NCBI RefSeq assembly: GCF_014696435.1
Contig: NZ_JACJQG010000038.1
Coordinates: 22,278 to 86,277 of the forward strand
Length of the DNA: 64,000 nucleotides
Direction: 5' to 3'
Origin: Calothrix anomala FACHB-343
GTDB lineage: Bacteria > Cyanobacteriota > Cyanobacteriia > Cyanobacteriales > Nostocaceae
Shown here in pieces: positions 45,973 to 54,212 of this stretch. Position 1 is the first letter of the stretch; each line of letters starts with the position of its first letter. Under the pieces are notes generated by a model. That model saw nothing but the letters and a program-made list of their open reading frames with translations. It was not told the DNA's origin and made no database searches. The position numbers and the translations under genes were made by a program.

Positions 45973-47343
45973 ATGTCAATGGTTTTTTTTAGACAAGCCC
46001 TCCACGCGCTGCAACAGCAGTCGCGCCGGCGTACTCCCTATCGAGTTAACCAGTGGTTCAAGTGGTTATCTCCTGGACTATCCATCAAACGTTGGTTACT
46101 CATTAGTGTTGGTGGCGTACTACTGGCGAGTCTGGGGTTGGCTATTTGGATTAAGCTGACCCCGATTTTTTGGACAATAGAATTGCTGAGAGGGTTTTTA
46201 GGATTCATCACTAACATCTTACCCAACTATATCAGCGGCCCTTTAGTCCTGCTGTTTGGCTTGCTGTTGCTACTTTGGGGACAAACTCGTACAGTAGGCT
46301 CAATTACTAAGGTACTTAGACCGGAAGGCGAAGAAGAACTGATTGATGTTCTGTTAGCCCATCATCGCTTGTACCGAGGGCCGAAAATTGTCGTGATTGG
46401 TGGTGGTACAGGTCTTTCTACTTTGCTGCGGGGGCTAAAAACCTACAGTGCGAATATTACAGCGATTGTGACTGTCGCTGATGATGGTGGATCTTCTGGG
46501 CGGTTGCGTCAAGAATTTGGTGTATTACCACCAGGAGATATTCGTAACTGTTTAGCTGCACTTGCAGATGAAGAAAAATTACTCACAGAATTATTTCAAT
46601 ACCGCTTTCGGGCTGGAGATGGGTTAAGCGGTCATAGTTTTGGGAATTTATTTTTAACAGCGATGACGGAAATTACTGGGGATTTGGAAAGGGCTGTTGC
46701 AGCTAGTTCCAAAGTTCTCGCAGTCAGGGGACAAGTTTTACCAGCTACCCTCAGTGATGTGCGTCTTTGGGCAGAATTGGCGGATGGTCGGCGGATTGAA
46801 GGGGAATCGAGTATTCCCAAAGCAGGGGGTAAAATTGTCAAACTGGGCTGCATTCCCGCTAATCCCCCAGCTTTACCGGCAGCTTTAAAAGCAATTAAAG
46901 AAGCAGATTATATTATTATTGGCCCCGGCAGTCTTTATACTAGTTTAATTCCTAATTTATTAGTCCCAGAAATTGCTGATGCGATCGCTCAATCCAAAGC
47001 CCCCCGCATTTATGTCTGCAATATTATGACTCAACCGGGAGAAACTGAAGGTTATACTGTTGCCGATCATATTCGCGCTATTGATGCGGCTACTTCTCAT
47101 CGTAAGTTATTTGATGCTGTACTAGTACATAAAAAATCCCCCTCAGCTAAATCACTGATTCGCTACGCCCAACAAAATTCTCACCCTGTGTTTTTAGATA
47201 GAGAAGCTGTGACTTTGTTAGGGCGAAGAATTGTCCCAGCTAATGTGTTATTTGAAGATGAGACTGGTTATGTCCGTCACAATCCTCAAAAACTAGCAAA
47301 AGTGTTATTTCGCTGGTACAGTGGTGCGCATCATGGGAAATGA
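45973..47343 (+). CDS. yvcK: YvcK/CofD-like protein with membrane anchor
   Basis: ATG 45973 ([10 protein letters not shown]) is preferred to the TTG at 45949 because it starts the conserved basic N-terminus; the product has 456 residues. Two membrane helices (about 45-65 and 85-115) precede the YvcK domain. That domain starts [19 protein letters not shown], with [14 protein letters not shown] and the [12 protein letters not shown] motif. YvcK proteins bind UDP-sugars and affect carbon metabolism and cell wall growth. The membrane region is usual in cyanobacteria. It overlaps tsaE by 11 bases, so both form one unit. Confidence 0.93.
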   Translation: MSMVFFRQALHALQQQSRRRTPYRVNQWFKWLSPGLSIKRWLLISVGGVLLASLGLAIWIKLTPIFWTIELLRGFLGFITNILPNYISGPLVLLFGLLLLLWGQTRTVGSITKVLRPEGEEELIDVLLAHHRLYRGPKIVVIGGGTGLSTLLRGLKTYSANITAIVTVADDGGSSGRLRQEFGVLPPGDIRNCLAALADEEKLLTELFQYRFRAGDGLSGHSFGNLFLTAMTEITGDLERAVAASSKVLAVRGQVLPATLSDVRLWAELADGRRIEGESSIPKAGGKIVKLGCIPANPPALPAALKAIKEADYIIIGPGSLYTSLIPNLLVPEIADAIAQSKAPRIYVCNIMTQPGETEGYTVADHIRAIDAATSHRKLFDAVLVHKKSPSAKSLIRYAQQNSHPVFLDREAVTLLGRRIVPANVLFEDETGYVRHNPQKLAKVLFRWYSGAHHGK

Positions 47344-47833
47344 AATCAAGATTTCGTTAAAAAATGCGGAAGCTACGGTGAATTTAGGTATAAGTTTGGG
47401 TCAATGTCTGGATGCTGGGATTGTAATTTTGCTTGCTGGTGATTTAGGCGCGGGTAAAACTACCTTAGTCCAAGGTATTGGTAAAGGTTTGGGGATTAGC
47501 GAACCGATTGTGAGTCCGACTTTTACCATCGTTAATGAGTACACAGAAGGAAGGCTTCCCCTTTACCATTTGGATTTATACCGCTTAGAACCACAGGAAG
47601 TTGCTGATTTAAATTTAGAATCTTATTGGGAAGGTTTTGAAGTTACACCGGGAATTGTTGCTATCGAATGGGCGGAAAGAATGCCCTACCAGCCAGATAA
47701 TTATTTAACGGTCAATTTGATTTATGGGAATGAGGGCGATCGCCAAGCTAAAATAACTGCATTTAATCATTCTCTTAGCCAGATAATCGCCGCGATTACT
47801 CCTGAAAGTCAGGATGCTGAATGGGAAAAATAG
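47333..47833 (+). CDS. tsaE: tRNA threonylcarbamoyladenosine ATPase TsaE
   Basis: TsaE is the ATPase that supports the TsaBD complex in making t6A37 in tRNAs. The product has Walker [11 protein letters not shown], the [10 protein letters not shown] motif and HLDLYRL, all typical, followed by [13 protein letters not shown] 47333 is chosen over the GTG at 47321; it gives 166 residues. The gene overlaps the end of yvcK. Confidence 0.95.
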   Translation: MGNEIKISLKNAEATVNLGISLGQCLDAGIVILLAGDLGAGKTTLVQGIGKGLGISEPIVSPTFTIVNEYTEGRLPLYHLDLYRLEPQEVADLNLESYWEGFEVTPGIVAIEWAERMPYQPDNYLTVNLIYGNEGDRQAKITAFNHSLSQIIAAITPESQDAEWEK

Positions 47834-47842
47834 AGTTATAGC

Positions 47843-48152
47843 TGTTGACAGTTGACTGTTGACAGTTGACAGACTTAAAAGCCTTTTATTGTCAGGGTTT
47901 TATCTTAGGTTGATGTCCTAATCTATCTGGCTACAGCTATATTTCCGCAATGGGCTATCTGCCGCTACCACGTTCATCAGTTGCATTCATTAACATAATT
48001 TTCTTAATCTCTCCGATTGTTATCAAATAGGTAAAAAACCAAATACCGAATGTTAGTTTTCAATCAAATCCTTTATTGCTGATGAATCATCAGCTAATAG
48101 CAATTGCAAAGAGTTATTGACAGTCAACAGTCAACAGTCAACAGTCAACAGC
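47843..48152. repeat. Inverted pair of STRR heptamer arrays
   Basis: GTTGACA/GTTGACT heptamers at 47843-47872 face a complementary array (AGTCAAC) at 48118-48152, with 245 bp between. The arms can pair in a long hairpin. The inner segment shows no gene. Such short tandem repeats are typical of heterocystous cyanobacteria. Confidence 0.8.
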
Positions 48153-49056
48153 CAATACCGATATTTTTCACAACTGAAATAAGATTGCAATAGATGGATC
48201 TTGGCTAATACCTCACCAAACTACACATCTGTTTTCTTGTTTTCCTAAATTGTGATTAGCAATTACTAGGTGTTATCAGTCCAGACAATCTAGCAAGATT
48301 TCTTGGCAGGATTGTGCTGATTTTTTTCGGCAAATATTGCTAAAATGCTCGGATTTTATGGCACTGTACTGTTTCATCCTGAAATTACTTTGATAATTGG
48401 GATGTTTGTTTTTGGTGAAACACTTTTGGGTCATTCCTATGCAAATTTGCCAATCAGTAATAGTTTATCTGGCTGTATTTTCCCGATACAACAAGTAATT
48501 TTGTTCAACCACAGATCTTATTGCTGTGTAAATTAAGCATATATAGACTTGTATTTCTCTGCAAACAGAGTTTTTACAGAATAAATTTAAATTTATTTAT
48601 CCAAAGTATTTTCTTACATTACGGCAGTATAAGAATATAAATACCTACATTTCCCCAGTTAAACGCCCAAAATTATAAATTTTCTACATTTTCGTCAGCA
48701 CTACAACTTATATTGGTACTAATTTTTTACGTACAAGTTCATTGTTTATACAGATAAATATCAGGTTGAGCGGTTCGGAGTCAGAATAAATTAATCAATG
48801 ATTCTATTTATAAAAGATATTTTTATACTAGGAATATCGATAAAAGATCAATAATTATCAAATTTAGCCAGGGAAACCTCTATCAATCCATTTTTTATCT
48901 GCTTTGTTTCAGGTATAAGTTAGAGTCTATCTTAAACATAAATAACTTGGATACATAAAGGTTAAGATAAACACGCAAAAATATCGTATAAATACGAGAT
49001 TGGCGGCAAAATAGTTTGATAATTAAACTTTATCAAGATATTTTTCCGTAGATATA
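48153..49056. other. Long AT-rich intergenic region
   Basis: About 900 bp between the STRR pair and the patatin gene. A rightward 63-codon frame at 48345-48536 has no family match and no clear Shine-Dalgarno, and is probably not a gene. The rest is AT-rich, with several TAAATA/ATTTAT stretches and no clear repeat. Confidence 0.5.
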
Positions 49057-50238
49057 CTAATTAATGGCGATAAAAGATGCGATCGCCTGTTTGACCTTCG
49101 GCCCTAAATCATTTCTGGTAGAGTAAGCATGGCCTTGCTCGATAAATGCAGCAGTTGCTTCTATCAAATTTTGAATTACATCTGGGTTAGCATCATCTAT
49201 TTCTTCGCTCACTTTTCTACCTGTATACTGGTTTGTGCGCTCATGAGGTTTTAAGAGGATGCGAGTATCTTTAGCTGTTTCTCCTGGTTTCGCCTTAAAT
49301 CTCTCATTTAAGTCAAATTGCAACCGTAAATAGCGTTTTGATTCATAGCCACCCATCAGTTGACGGCAAATCGTGCTATCAATCTCAGATGTAGGCTCCA
49401 TAAATACATCAGTAATATGTTGCGCCCATTCCAAAGGCTTCCATTGATGTATTTGCTCAAATTGGTAAGGTTCGCCAGTTTGTCCGGTTCCAATTGAGAG
49501 AATGGAGATGTCTTCCATCTGCAGGTTTTCTAGCTTATATTTGCGCTTTGTTTCCGGAGAAACCAATAAATCTGAACATTGACTAATGCGCATCGCCAAA
49601 CTCAGTGCGGCTAAAGCGGGATTATTCGCCGATACCCCACCATCTATATGGGGAAACACCCAATCACCAAATTTTTCTTTATTGACAGGCTCTAATTTAT
49701 ACGGGGGAAAATACGTAGGAGCGGATGCAGAAGCTACACATATTTGCCACAGGTAGCATTCATCGTACCAACGGTAGCCTAAATCTGGATGACAATTAGT
49801 AAAAAATGTAGTGTTGCGATATAGGGTATCGTAAGCCAGAATCAAAATTATCGGACTATCAATATCTTTGATTCTCTTATATCCCAATTTTTCGATTAAG
49901 ACATCGATTAAGCCATCATGAGTATATTTACTGGCTGAAAATGCTTCGAGAATTGGCTGAATAAATGCGGGAAACTTATGATAGCGGTGTTTGCGTTTGA
50001 GGGGAAATATTCGCTGACCTTCGTTGATGTATAAATCAATCAATTCTGTAGTAGTTTTACCTACAGCCAGTCCAGCAGCGAGAATTGAACCTGTAGAAGT
50101 ACCTGCAATCAAGTCAAAATACTGATTTAAAGTCTGACCTTTCTGCTTTTTTACCTGTTTTTCAACTTCTTGGAGAATTCTGGCGGAAATTACTCCCCGC
50201 ATCCCACCACCATCTAAACTGAGGATTTTGAATGTCAT
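49057..50238 (-). CDS. Patatin-like phospholipase
   Basis: The start ATG 50238 (MTFKILSLDGGGMRG) is preferred to the TTG at 50265; the product has 393 residues. Patatin motifs are complete: oxyanion hole DGGGMRG (9-15), nucleophile elbow GTSTG with Ser48, and the dyad Asp199 in HIDGGVSANNP. Such enzymes cleave acyl chains from membrane lipids. Some relatives (CapV) are phage-defence effectors, but no nucleotide cyclase is encoded beside it, so a housekeeping lipase is likelier. It is separated from pyrC by a hairpin. Confidence 0.93.
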   Translation of the reverse strand: MTFKILSLDGGGMRGVISARILQEVEKQVKKQKGQTLNQYFDLIAGTSTGSILAAGLAVGKTTTELIDLYINEGQRIFPLKRKHRYHKFPAFIQPILEAFSASKYTHDGLIDVLIEKLGYKRIKDIDSPIILILAYDTLYRNTTFFTNCHPDLGYRWYDECYLWQICVASASAPTYFPPYKLEPVNKEKFGDWVFPHIDGGVSANNPALAALSLAMRISQCSDLLVSPETKRKYKLENLQMEDISILSIGTGQTGEPYQFEQIHQWKPLEWAQHITDVFMEPTSEIDSTICRQLMGGYESKRYLRLQFDLNERFKAKPGETAKDTRILLKPHERTNQYTGRKVSEEIDDANPDVIQNLIEATAAFIEQGHAYSTRNDLGPKVKQAIASFIAIN

Positions 50239-50266
50239 ATTGATTAGTCCAAAGTCAATCGTCAAT

Positions 50267-50313
50267 GGTCAATCGTCAACAGATGAGAGATTCTTGACTG
50301 CTGACGATTGACC
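50267..50313. repeat. STRR-derived hairpin
   Basis: GGTCAATCGTCA (50267-50278) pairs with TGACGATTGACC (50302-50313); both arms are built from GTCAATC-type heptamers. It lies between pyrC and the patatin gene and could end the pyrC transcript. Confidence 0.6.
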
Positions 50314-50374
50314 AAACACTTAGAAGTGTAACGATTTACAGTTGTATGCTAAGTAAGTTGAAAATTAAGATGGA

Positions 50375-51694
50375 CTACAAGAAAGTTAAAACTTGACCTC
50401 GGACTGCGGTATTTAATTTACCTTTGTCATAGACAATTTCCCCACCAACAATAGTTGTTACAGCCCAGCCTGTCAAATTCCAACCTTCAAAAGGACTCCA
50501 ACCACATTTAGTTAAAAGTTCTTCCCGGAGGACTGGGCGGTAAGTATCTAAATCTACCAGCACTAGATCGGCATCATAACCGGGTGCGATCGCTCCTTTG
50601 TTGGGAATACCATAAGCTACAGCGACAGCTTTGGACATCCAATGCACAACTTGAGCAACTGTACATTTTCCTTCTTTAGCAGCAGTTAACATCACCGCTA
50701 GGGAAGTTTCTACGCCAGGCATACCAGAGGGACTGTTAGGATATGTTTGAGCTTTTTCGGCTAAGGTATGGGGCGCGTGATCTGTGGCGATAAAGTCAAT
50801 AACGCCATCACGTAAAGCTTGCCATAAAACTTCATTATCATGGGGCGATCGCAACGGCGGATTCATTTGCGCTAGAGTGCCAATTGTCTCATAGGCGCTG
50901 GTATTTAAAACTAAATGCTGTGGTGTTACCTCGGCGGTTACCCAACTAGGTTTATCTTGACGCAGTAACTCGGCTTCTTCGGCTGTAGACATGTGGAGAA
51001 TATGCAAGCGTCGCTGATATTTTTTAGACAGCTTTAATGCGAGTTTAGTTGCTAATAATGCCGCTTCGTTATCTTGAATTTGGGAGTGAATCGCCGGATC
51101 GTGAATTCCCGCAAATTCTTGACGACGTTGATTAATTCTCGCTTGGTCTTCCGCATGAACCGCAATTAAGCGATCTCCTTGGGAAAATATTGCCTCTAAA
51201 GCTGCATCTTGGTCAACTAGTAGCTGACCGTGCATTGACCCCATGAAGATTTTAATGCCTGGTGTCGGTTTGGCGGTGAGTAAATCTGGCAGATTATCTG
51301 CTGTTGCCCCGATAAAAAAGCCATAATTAACTAAGCACTTATTGGAGGCACGTAGTAGTTTATCGTCTAAAGCTTCTTGGTTAATTGTCAACGGACGAGT
51401 GTTGGGCATTTCCAAAAAGGAAGTTACGCCACCTTTAGCACAAGCACAACTGGCTGTAAACAAATCTTCCTTGTGTTCTAACCCAGGTTCGCGGAAATGC
51501 ACTTGAGGATCGATGACTCCTGGCAACAATGTTAAGCCAGTCGCGTCAATTTCACTAGTAGCTGTGTTTGTGGAAATTTCTGGTGCAACTTCGACTATTT
51601 GGCGATCGCGCGTCAGCACATCCCCAACCATTAATTCCCCATTGGGTAAAATTATTTGGGCATGGCGAATCAGTAAACTTTTTGCAGATGACAT
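50375..51694 (-). CDS. pyrC: Dihydroorotase-like protein
   Basis: This 439-residue protein has the class I dihydroorotase plan: VIDPQVHFREPG (61-72), GIKIFMGSM with the possible carbamylated Lys, HILHMSTAEEA, and ATDHAPHT. It would close carbamoyl aspartate to dihydroorotate in pyrimidine synthesis. The usual metal motif His-x-His is Gln64-x-His66 here, so one metal ligand is changed. It may therefore be a variant enzyme or an inactive relative that partners with aspartate transcarbamoylase. It is divergent from lepB. The gene symbol follows the family name. Confidence 0.85.
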   Translation of the reverse strand: MSSAKSLLIRHAQIILPNGELMVGDVLTRDRQIVEVAPEISTNTATSEIDATGLTLLPGVIDPQVHFREPGLEHKEDLFTASCACAKGGVTSFLEMPNTRPLTINQEALDDKLLRASNKCLVNYGFFIGATADNLPDLLTAKPTPGIKIFMGSMHGQLLVDQDAALEAIFSQGDRLIAVHAEDQARINQRRQEFAGIHDPAIHSQIQDNEAALLATKLALKLSKKYQRRLHILHMSTAEEAELLRQDKPSWVTAEVTPQHLVLNTSAYETIGTLAQMNPPLRSPHDNEVLWQALRDGVIDFIATDHAPHTLAEKAQTYPNSPSGMPGVETSLAVMLTAAKEGKCTVAQVVHWMSKAVAVAYGIPNKGAIAPGYDADLVLVDLDTYRPVLREELLTKCGWSPFEGWNLTGWAVTTIVGGEIVYDKGKLNTAVRGQVLTFL

Positions 51695-51946
51695 GGAGTT
51701 AACAATATTGGCGATAGAGGACTATGCATCACAGAGAACTATCTTTTTAGGTTAAACTTGGTTGCACTCTTAGTAGTCAATTTTTGCCGCAGTTTAAAAA
51801 AAAGTTTATTGTATCTATGTATATTTCTGTCACCATGACAACATAAATACCAAATCAGAGTTCTGCGGTTAAAATTCATAAATATAGTTCATAGTTCCCC
51901 CTTGGTAATTTAATTACCTGCATCTTTTCGTTACTTCAGCAATTTC

Positions 51947-52585
51947 ATGCAAAATCAAGTGTCTGATAAAAATTCTAGTCAACAACCCGATCATTCCTGG
52001 ATTGGAGAGCTAGGTAGAACGGTTATATTAAGCATAGTTCTAGCCTTAGGAATTCGTACTTTTGTTGCCGAAGCTCGTTGGATTCCTTCGGGATCTATGG
52101 AACCCACCCTGCATGGTACTCCAAACCAGTGGGAGGCAGACAAGATAATTGTAGATAAATTGAAGTACAAGTTTTCTCAGCCACAGCGAGGGGACATCGT
52201 AGTCTTTTCGCCCACAGACGAGTTAAAAAGAGAACAATATCACGATGCCTTCATTAAACGCATCATTGGTTTACCTGGGGAAAAAGTAGAACTGAGAGAT
52301 GGCAAAGTCTATATCAATAACAAACCCCTACCAGAAGATAACTATCTCAAAAACCAACGTACAGTAATTGACGTTTGTACCTCAGGTGCGCAAGTACCCT
52401 TCTTAGCAAAACCCCAAACCATACCCCCCAACTCATATTTGGTGCTTGGCGATAACCGTAACAGTAGCTATGACAGTCGCTGCTGGGGTGTTGTCCCGCA
52501 ACAAAATATTATTGGTCGTGCTGTGCTACGATTCTGGCCTCTCAATCAAGTTGGTGGTCTAGATAAATCACCGTTATATCCATAG
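51947..52585 (+). CDS. lepB: Signal peptidase I
   Basis: This 212-residue protein has one N-terminal membrane helix (about 24-40). The catalytic Ser50 is in SGSMEPTL and the general base Lys104 in FIKRIIGLPGE; GDNRNSSYDSRCWG closes the active site. It removes signal peptides after Sec or Tat export, at the plasma or thylakoid membrane. The exported CHAT and caspase proteins of this window would be among possible substrates. Nothing unusual is seen. Confidence 0.96.
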   Translation: MQNQVSDKNSSQQPDHSWIGELGRTVILSIVLALGIRTFVAEARWIPSGSMEPTLHGTPNQWEADKIIVDKLKYKFSQPQRGDIVVFSPTDELKREQYHDAFIKRIIGLPGEKVELRDGKVYINNKPLPEDNYLKNQRTVIDVCTSGAQVPFLAKPQTIPPNSYLVLGDNRNSSYDSRCWGVVPQQNIIGRAVLRFWPLNQVGGLDKSPLYP

Positions 52586-52661
52586 AATTAACAGCGTATT
52601 GTTAAAGTTAAGTTTGGTTTGTAGTCAGCAGTTGCTTGCTGATTACGAACTAGCTGGGAAA

Positions 52662-52703
52662 TGGGCATTGGGCATTGGGCATTGGGCATTGGGCATTGGG
52701 CAT
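52662..52703 (+). repeat. Six TGGGCAT heptamers
   Basis: Six perfect tandem copies of TGGGCAT. This is a second STRR family, distinct from the TRTTGAC array that follows 63 bp later. Confidence 0.9.
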
Positions 52704-52765
52704 GGGAAAGATAGATTTTCATACTTGGTTGTGGGTTTTCCCATGAAGGACTTTCTCGGAAATAC

Positions 52766-52842
52766 TATTGACTGTTGACTATTGACTATTGACTATTGAC
52801 TGTTGACTATTGACTGTTGACTATTGACTATTGACTATTGAC
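52766..52842 (+). repeat. Eleven TRTTGAC heptamers
   Basis: Eleven tandem heptamers, mostly TATTGAC with three TGTTGAC, end 26 bp before the MOSC gene start. This is the longest single STRR array of the window. Confidence 0.92.
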
Positions 52843-52868
52843 TTCATCAAACTTAAATACTCTGTAGA

Positions 52869-53654
52869 ATGCCATACTTAGCCAAGATTGTTCTCTACCC
52901 CATTAAGTCGTTGGATGGTGTTGAAGTTGAGAAGGCGAGAGTTCTCCCTAGTGGAAGCCTAGAGTGCGATCGCGAATTGGCAATTTTTGATGAAAATGGC
53001 AATTTTGTTAATGGTAAACGCCATGCCAAAATTCATTTATTGCGCACAGAATTTGCACTGGCGCAAAGAACTATATCTGTGCAACTTCCTGGTGGCGATT
53101 CACCAATCAATTTTCATTTAGATAGTGAAAGACAGGCGCTAGAAGCAATTTTCAGCGATTTTTTTGGCTTTAAAGTCACATTAGAGCAAAATTTGCAGAT
53201 GGGCTTTCCTGACGATCGCAACTGTTCGGGGCCGACTGTAATTAGTACAGCAACTTTAGAAGCAGTGGCTTCTTGGTTTCCAGATATGAATGTGGGGCAA
53301 ATGCGGCGGCGATTACGGGCTAATATTGAAATTGGCGGCGTCCCGGCGTTTTGGGAAGACCAATTATTTAGCAATAATAGCGATATCGCTGTTTCTTTTC
53401 GCATTGGCGATGTCTGCTTTTTGGGAATTCAGCCTTGTCAGCGCTGTGTAGTTCCCACTCGTAATCCTGATTCTGGTAAAGCTGATAGTAATTTTCAAAA
53501 AATCTTTGTCCAGCAGCGACAAGCCACTTTACCAGATTGGGCGGCTTTATCCCGATTTAATCATTTTTATAAATTAAGTATTAATACTAGGCTAGCTGAA
53601 CTCTCAACTGCTAAAACTTTACAAGTTGGCGATGAAGTCGTAATACTAACATAA
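52869..53654 (+). CDS. MOSC-domain protein
   Basis: This 261-residue protein has an N-terminal MOSC beta-barrel (YPIKSLDGVEVEKARVLPSGSLECDRELAIFD) and a C-terminal MOSC domain with the conserved Cys in GIQPCQRCVVPTRNPDSG. MOSC proteins handle molybdenum-cofactor-linked sulfur or reduce N-hydroxylated compounds with the cofactor. Cytosolic and complete. The start lies just after an STRR array, with no good Shine-Dalgarno. Confidence 0.92.
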   Translation: MPYLAKIVLYPIKSLDGVEVEKARVLPSGSLECDRELAIFDENGNFVNGKRHAKIHLLRTEFALAQRTISVQLPGGDSPINFHLDSERQALEAIFSDFFGFKVTLEQNLQMGFPDDRNCSGPTVISTATLEAVASWFPDMNVGQMRRRLRANIEIGGVPAFWEDQLFSNNSDIAVSFRIGDVCFLGIQPCQRCVVPTRNPDSGKADSNFQKIFVQQRQATLPDWAALSRFNHFYKLSINTRLAELSTAKTLQVGDEVVILT

Positions 53655-53683
53655 TGTTTGTAATTTTTCTTAAAGAAAAAAAG

Positions 53684-53720
53684 TAAACGGTAAAAATATC
53701 GCAAATTTCTTTACCGTTTA
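53684..53720. terminator. Stem-loop after MOSC gene
   Basis: TAAACGGTAAA (53684-53694) pairs perfectly with TTTACCGTTTA (53710-53720) across 15 bases, 30 bp after the MOSC stop. No T-run follows, so termination is possible but not certain. Confidence 0.45.
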
Positions 53721-54212
53721 ATCGCCTAAATTATCTAGTATTTTTCCCAGTTTTGTAATTGAATATGTATGATTGTTTGCCAAGAACTAGAAATTTAGAC
53801 ACTAGTTACGGTAGCGGTAAACAATTGAAAATTCCCTATAGACTCTGGTGTCGATTGTAACAGTTAATCTTGGCTGGCATACTGTAGTTAATTAGTTAAA
53901 TTTAAACCAATATAGATGCCATTCCGAATCAGTGTAAACCGATATTTTGCACTACTCAGAGAAAATATGCCTCAGCATATTCCCGTAAAATTCAACAAAT
54001 TAGCCTATTAAAAGCAAACTCTAAGATTAAGTTGAGGAGGCACAGAGTTAGCCTAGAAATTATATTAACCCAAAGACTGCTATCTTTTATACAAGATTAG
54101 ACAGAATGCAAAGTATGTCTTGCACTTGAAGATAGTAGTAATTCTGATATTTTTTGTATTTTATTTGACATGCAATCCCCAAATGTAGCAAGGGGTACAA
54201 AATCTCACAACA
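53721..54212. other. Intergenic region before hybrid histidine kinase
   Basis: About 490 bp without a gene or clear repeat. It should hold the promoter of the signalling unit, but no convincing -10/-35 pair or operator was seen. Confidence 0.4.

Noticed and set aside
48345-48536. 63-codon rightward frame
   Set aside because: No Shine-Dalgarno, no family resemblance, AT-rich composition like the surrounding intergenic DNA.
49057-50238. CBASS effector (CapV-type patatin)
   Set aside because: No CD-NTase, Cap2 or Cap3 gene nearby; neighbours are housekeeping genes.
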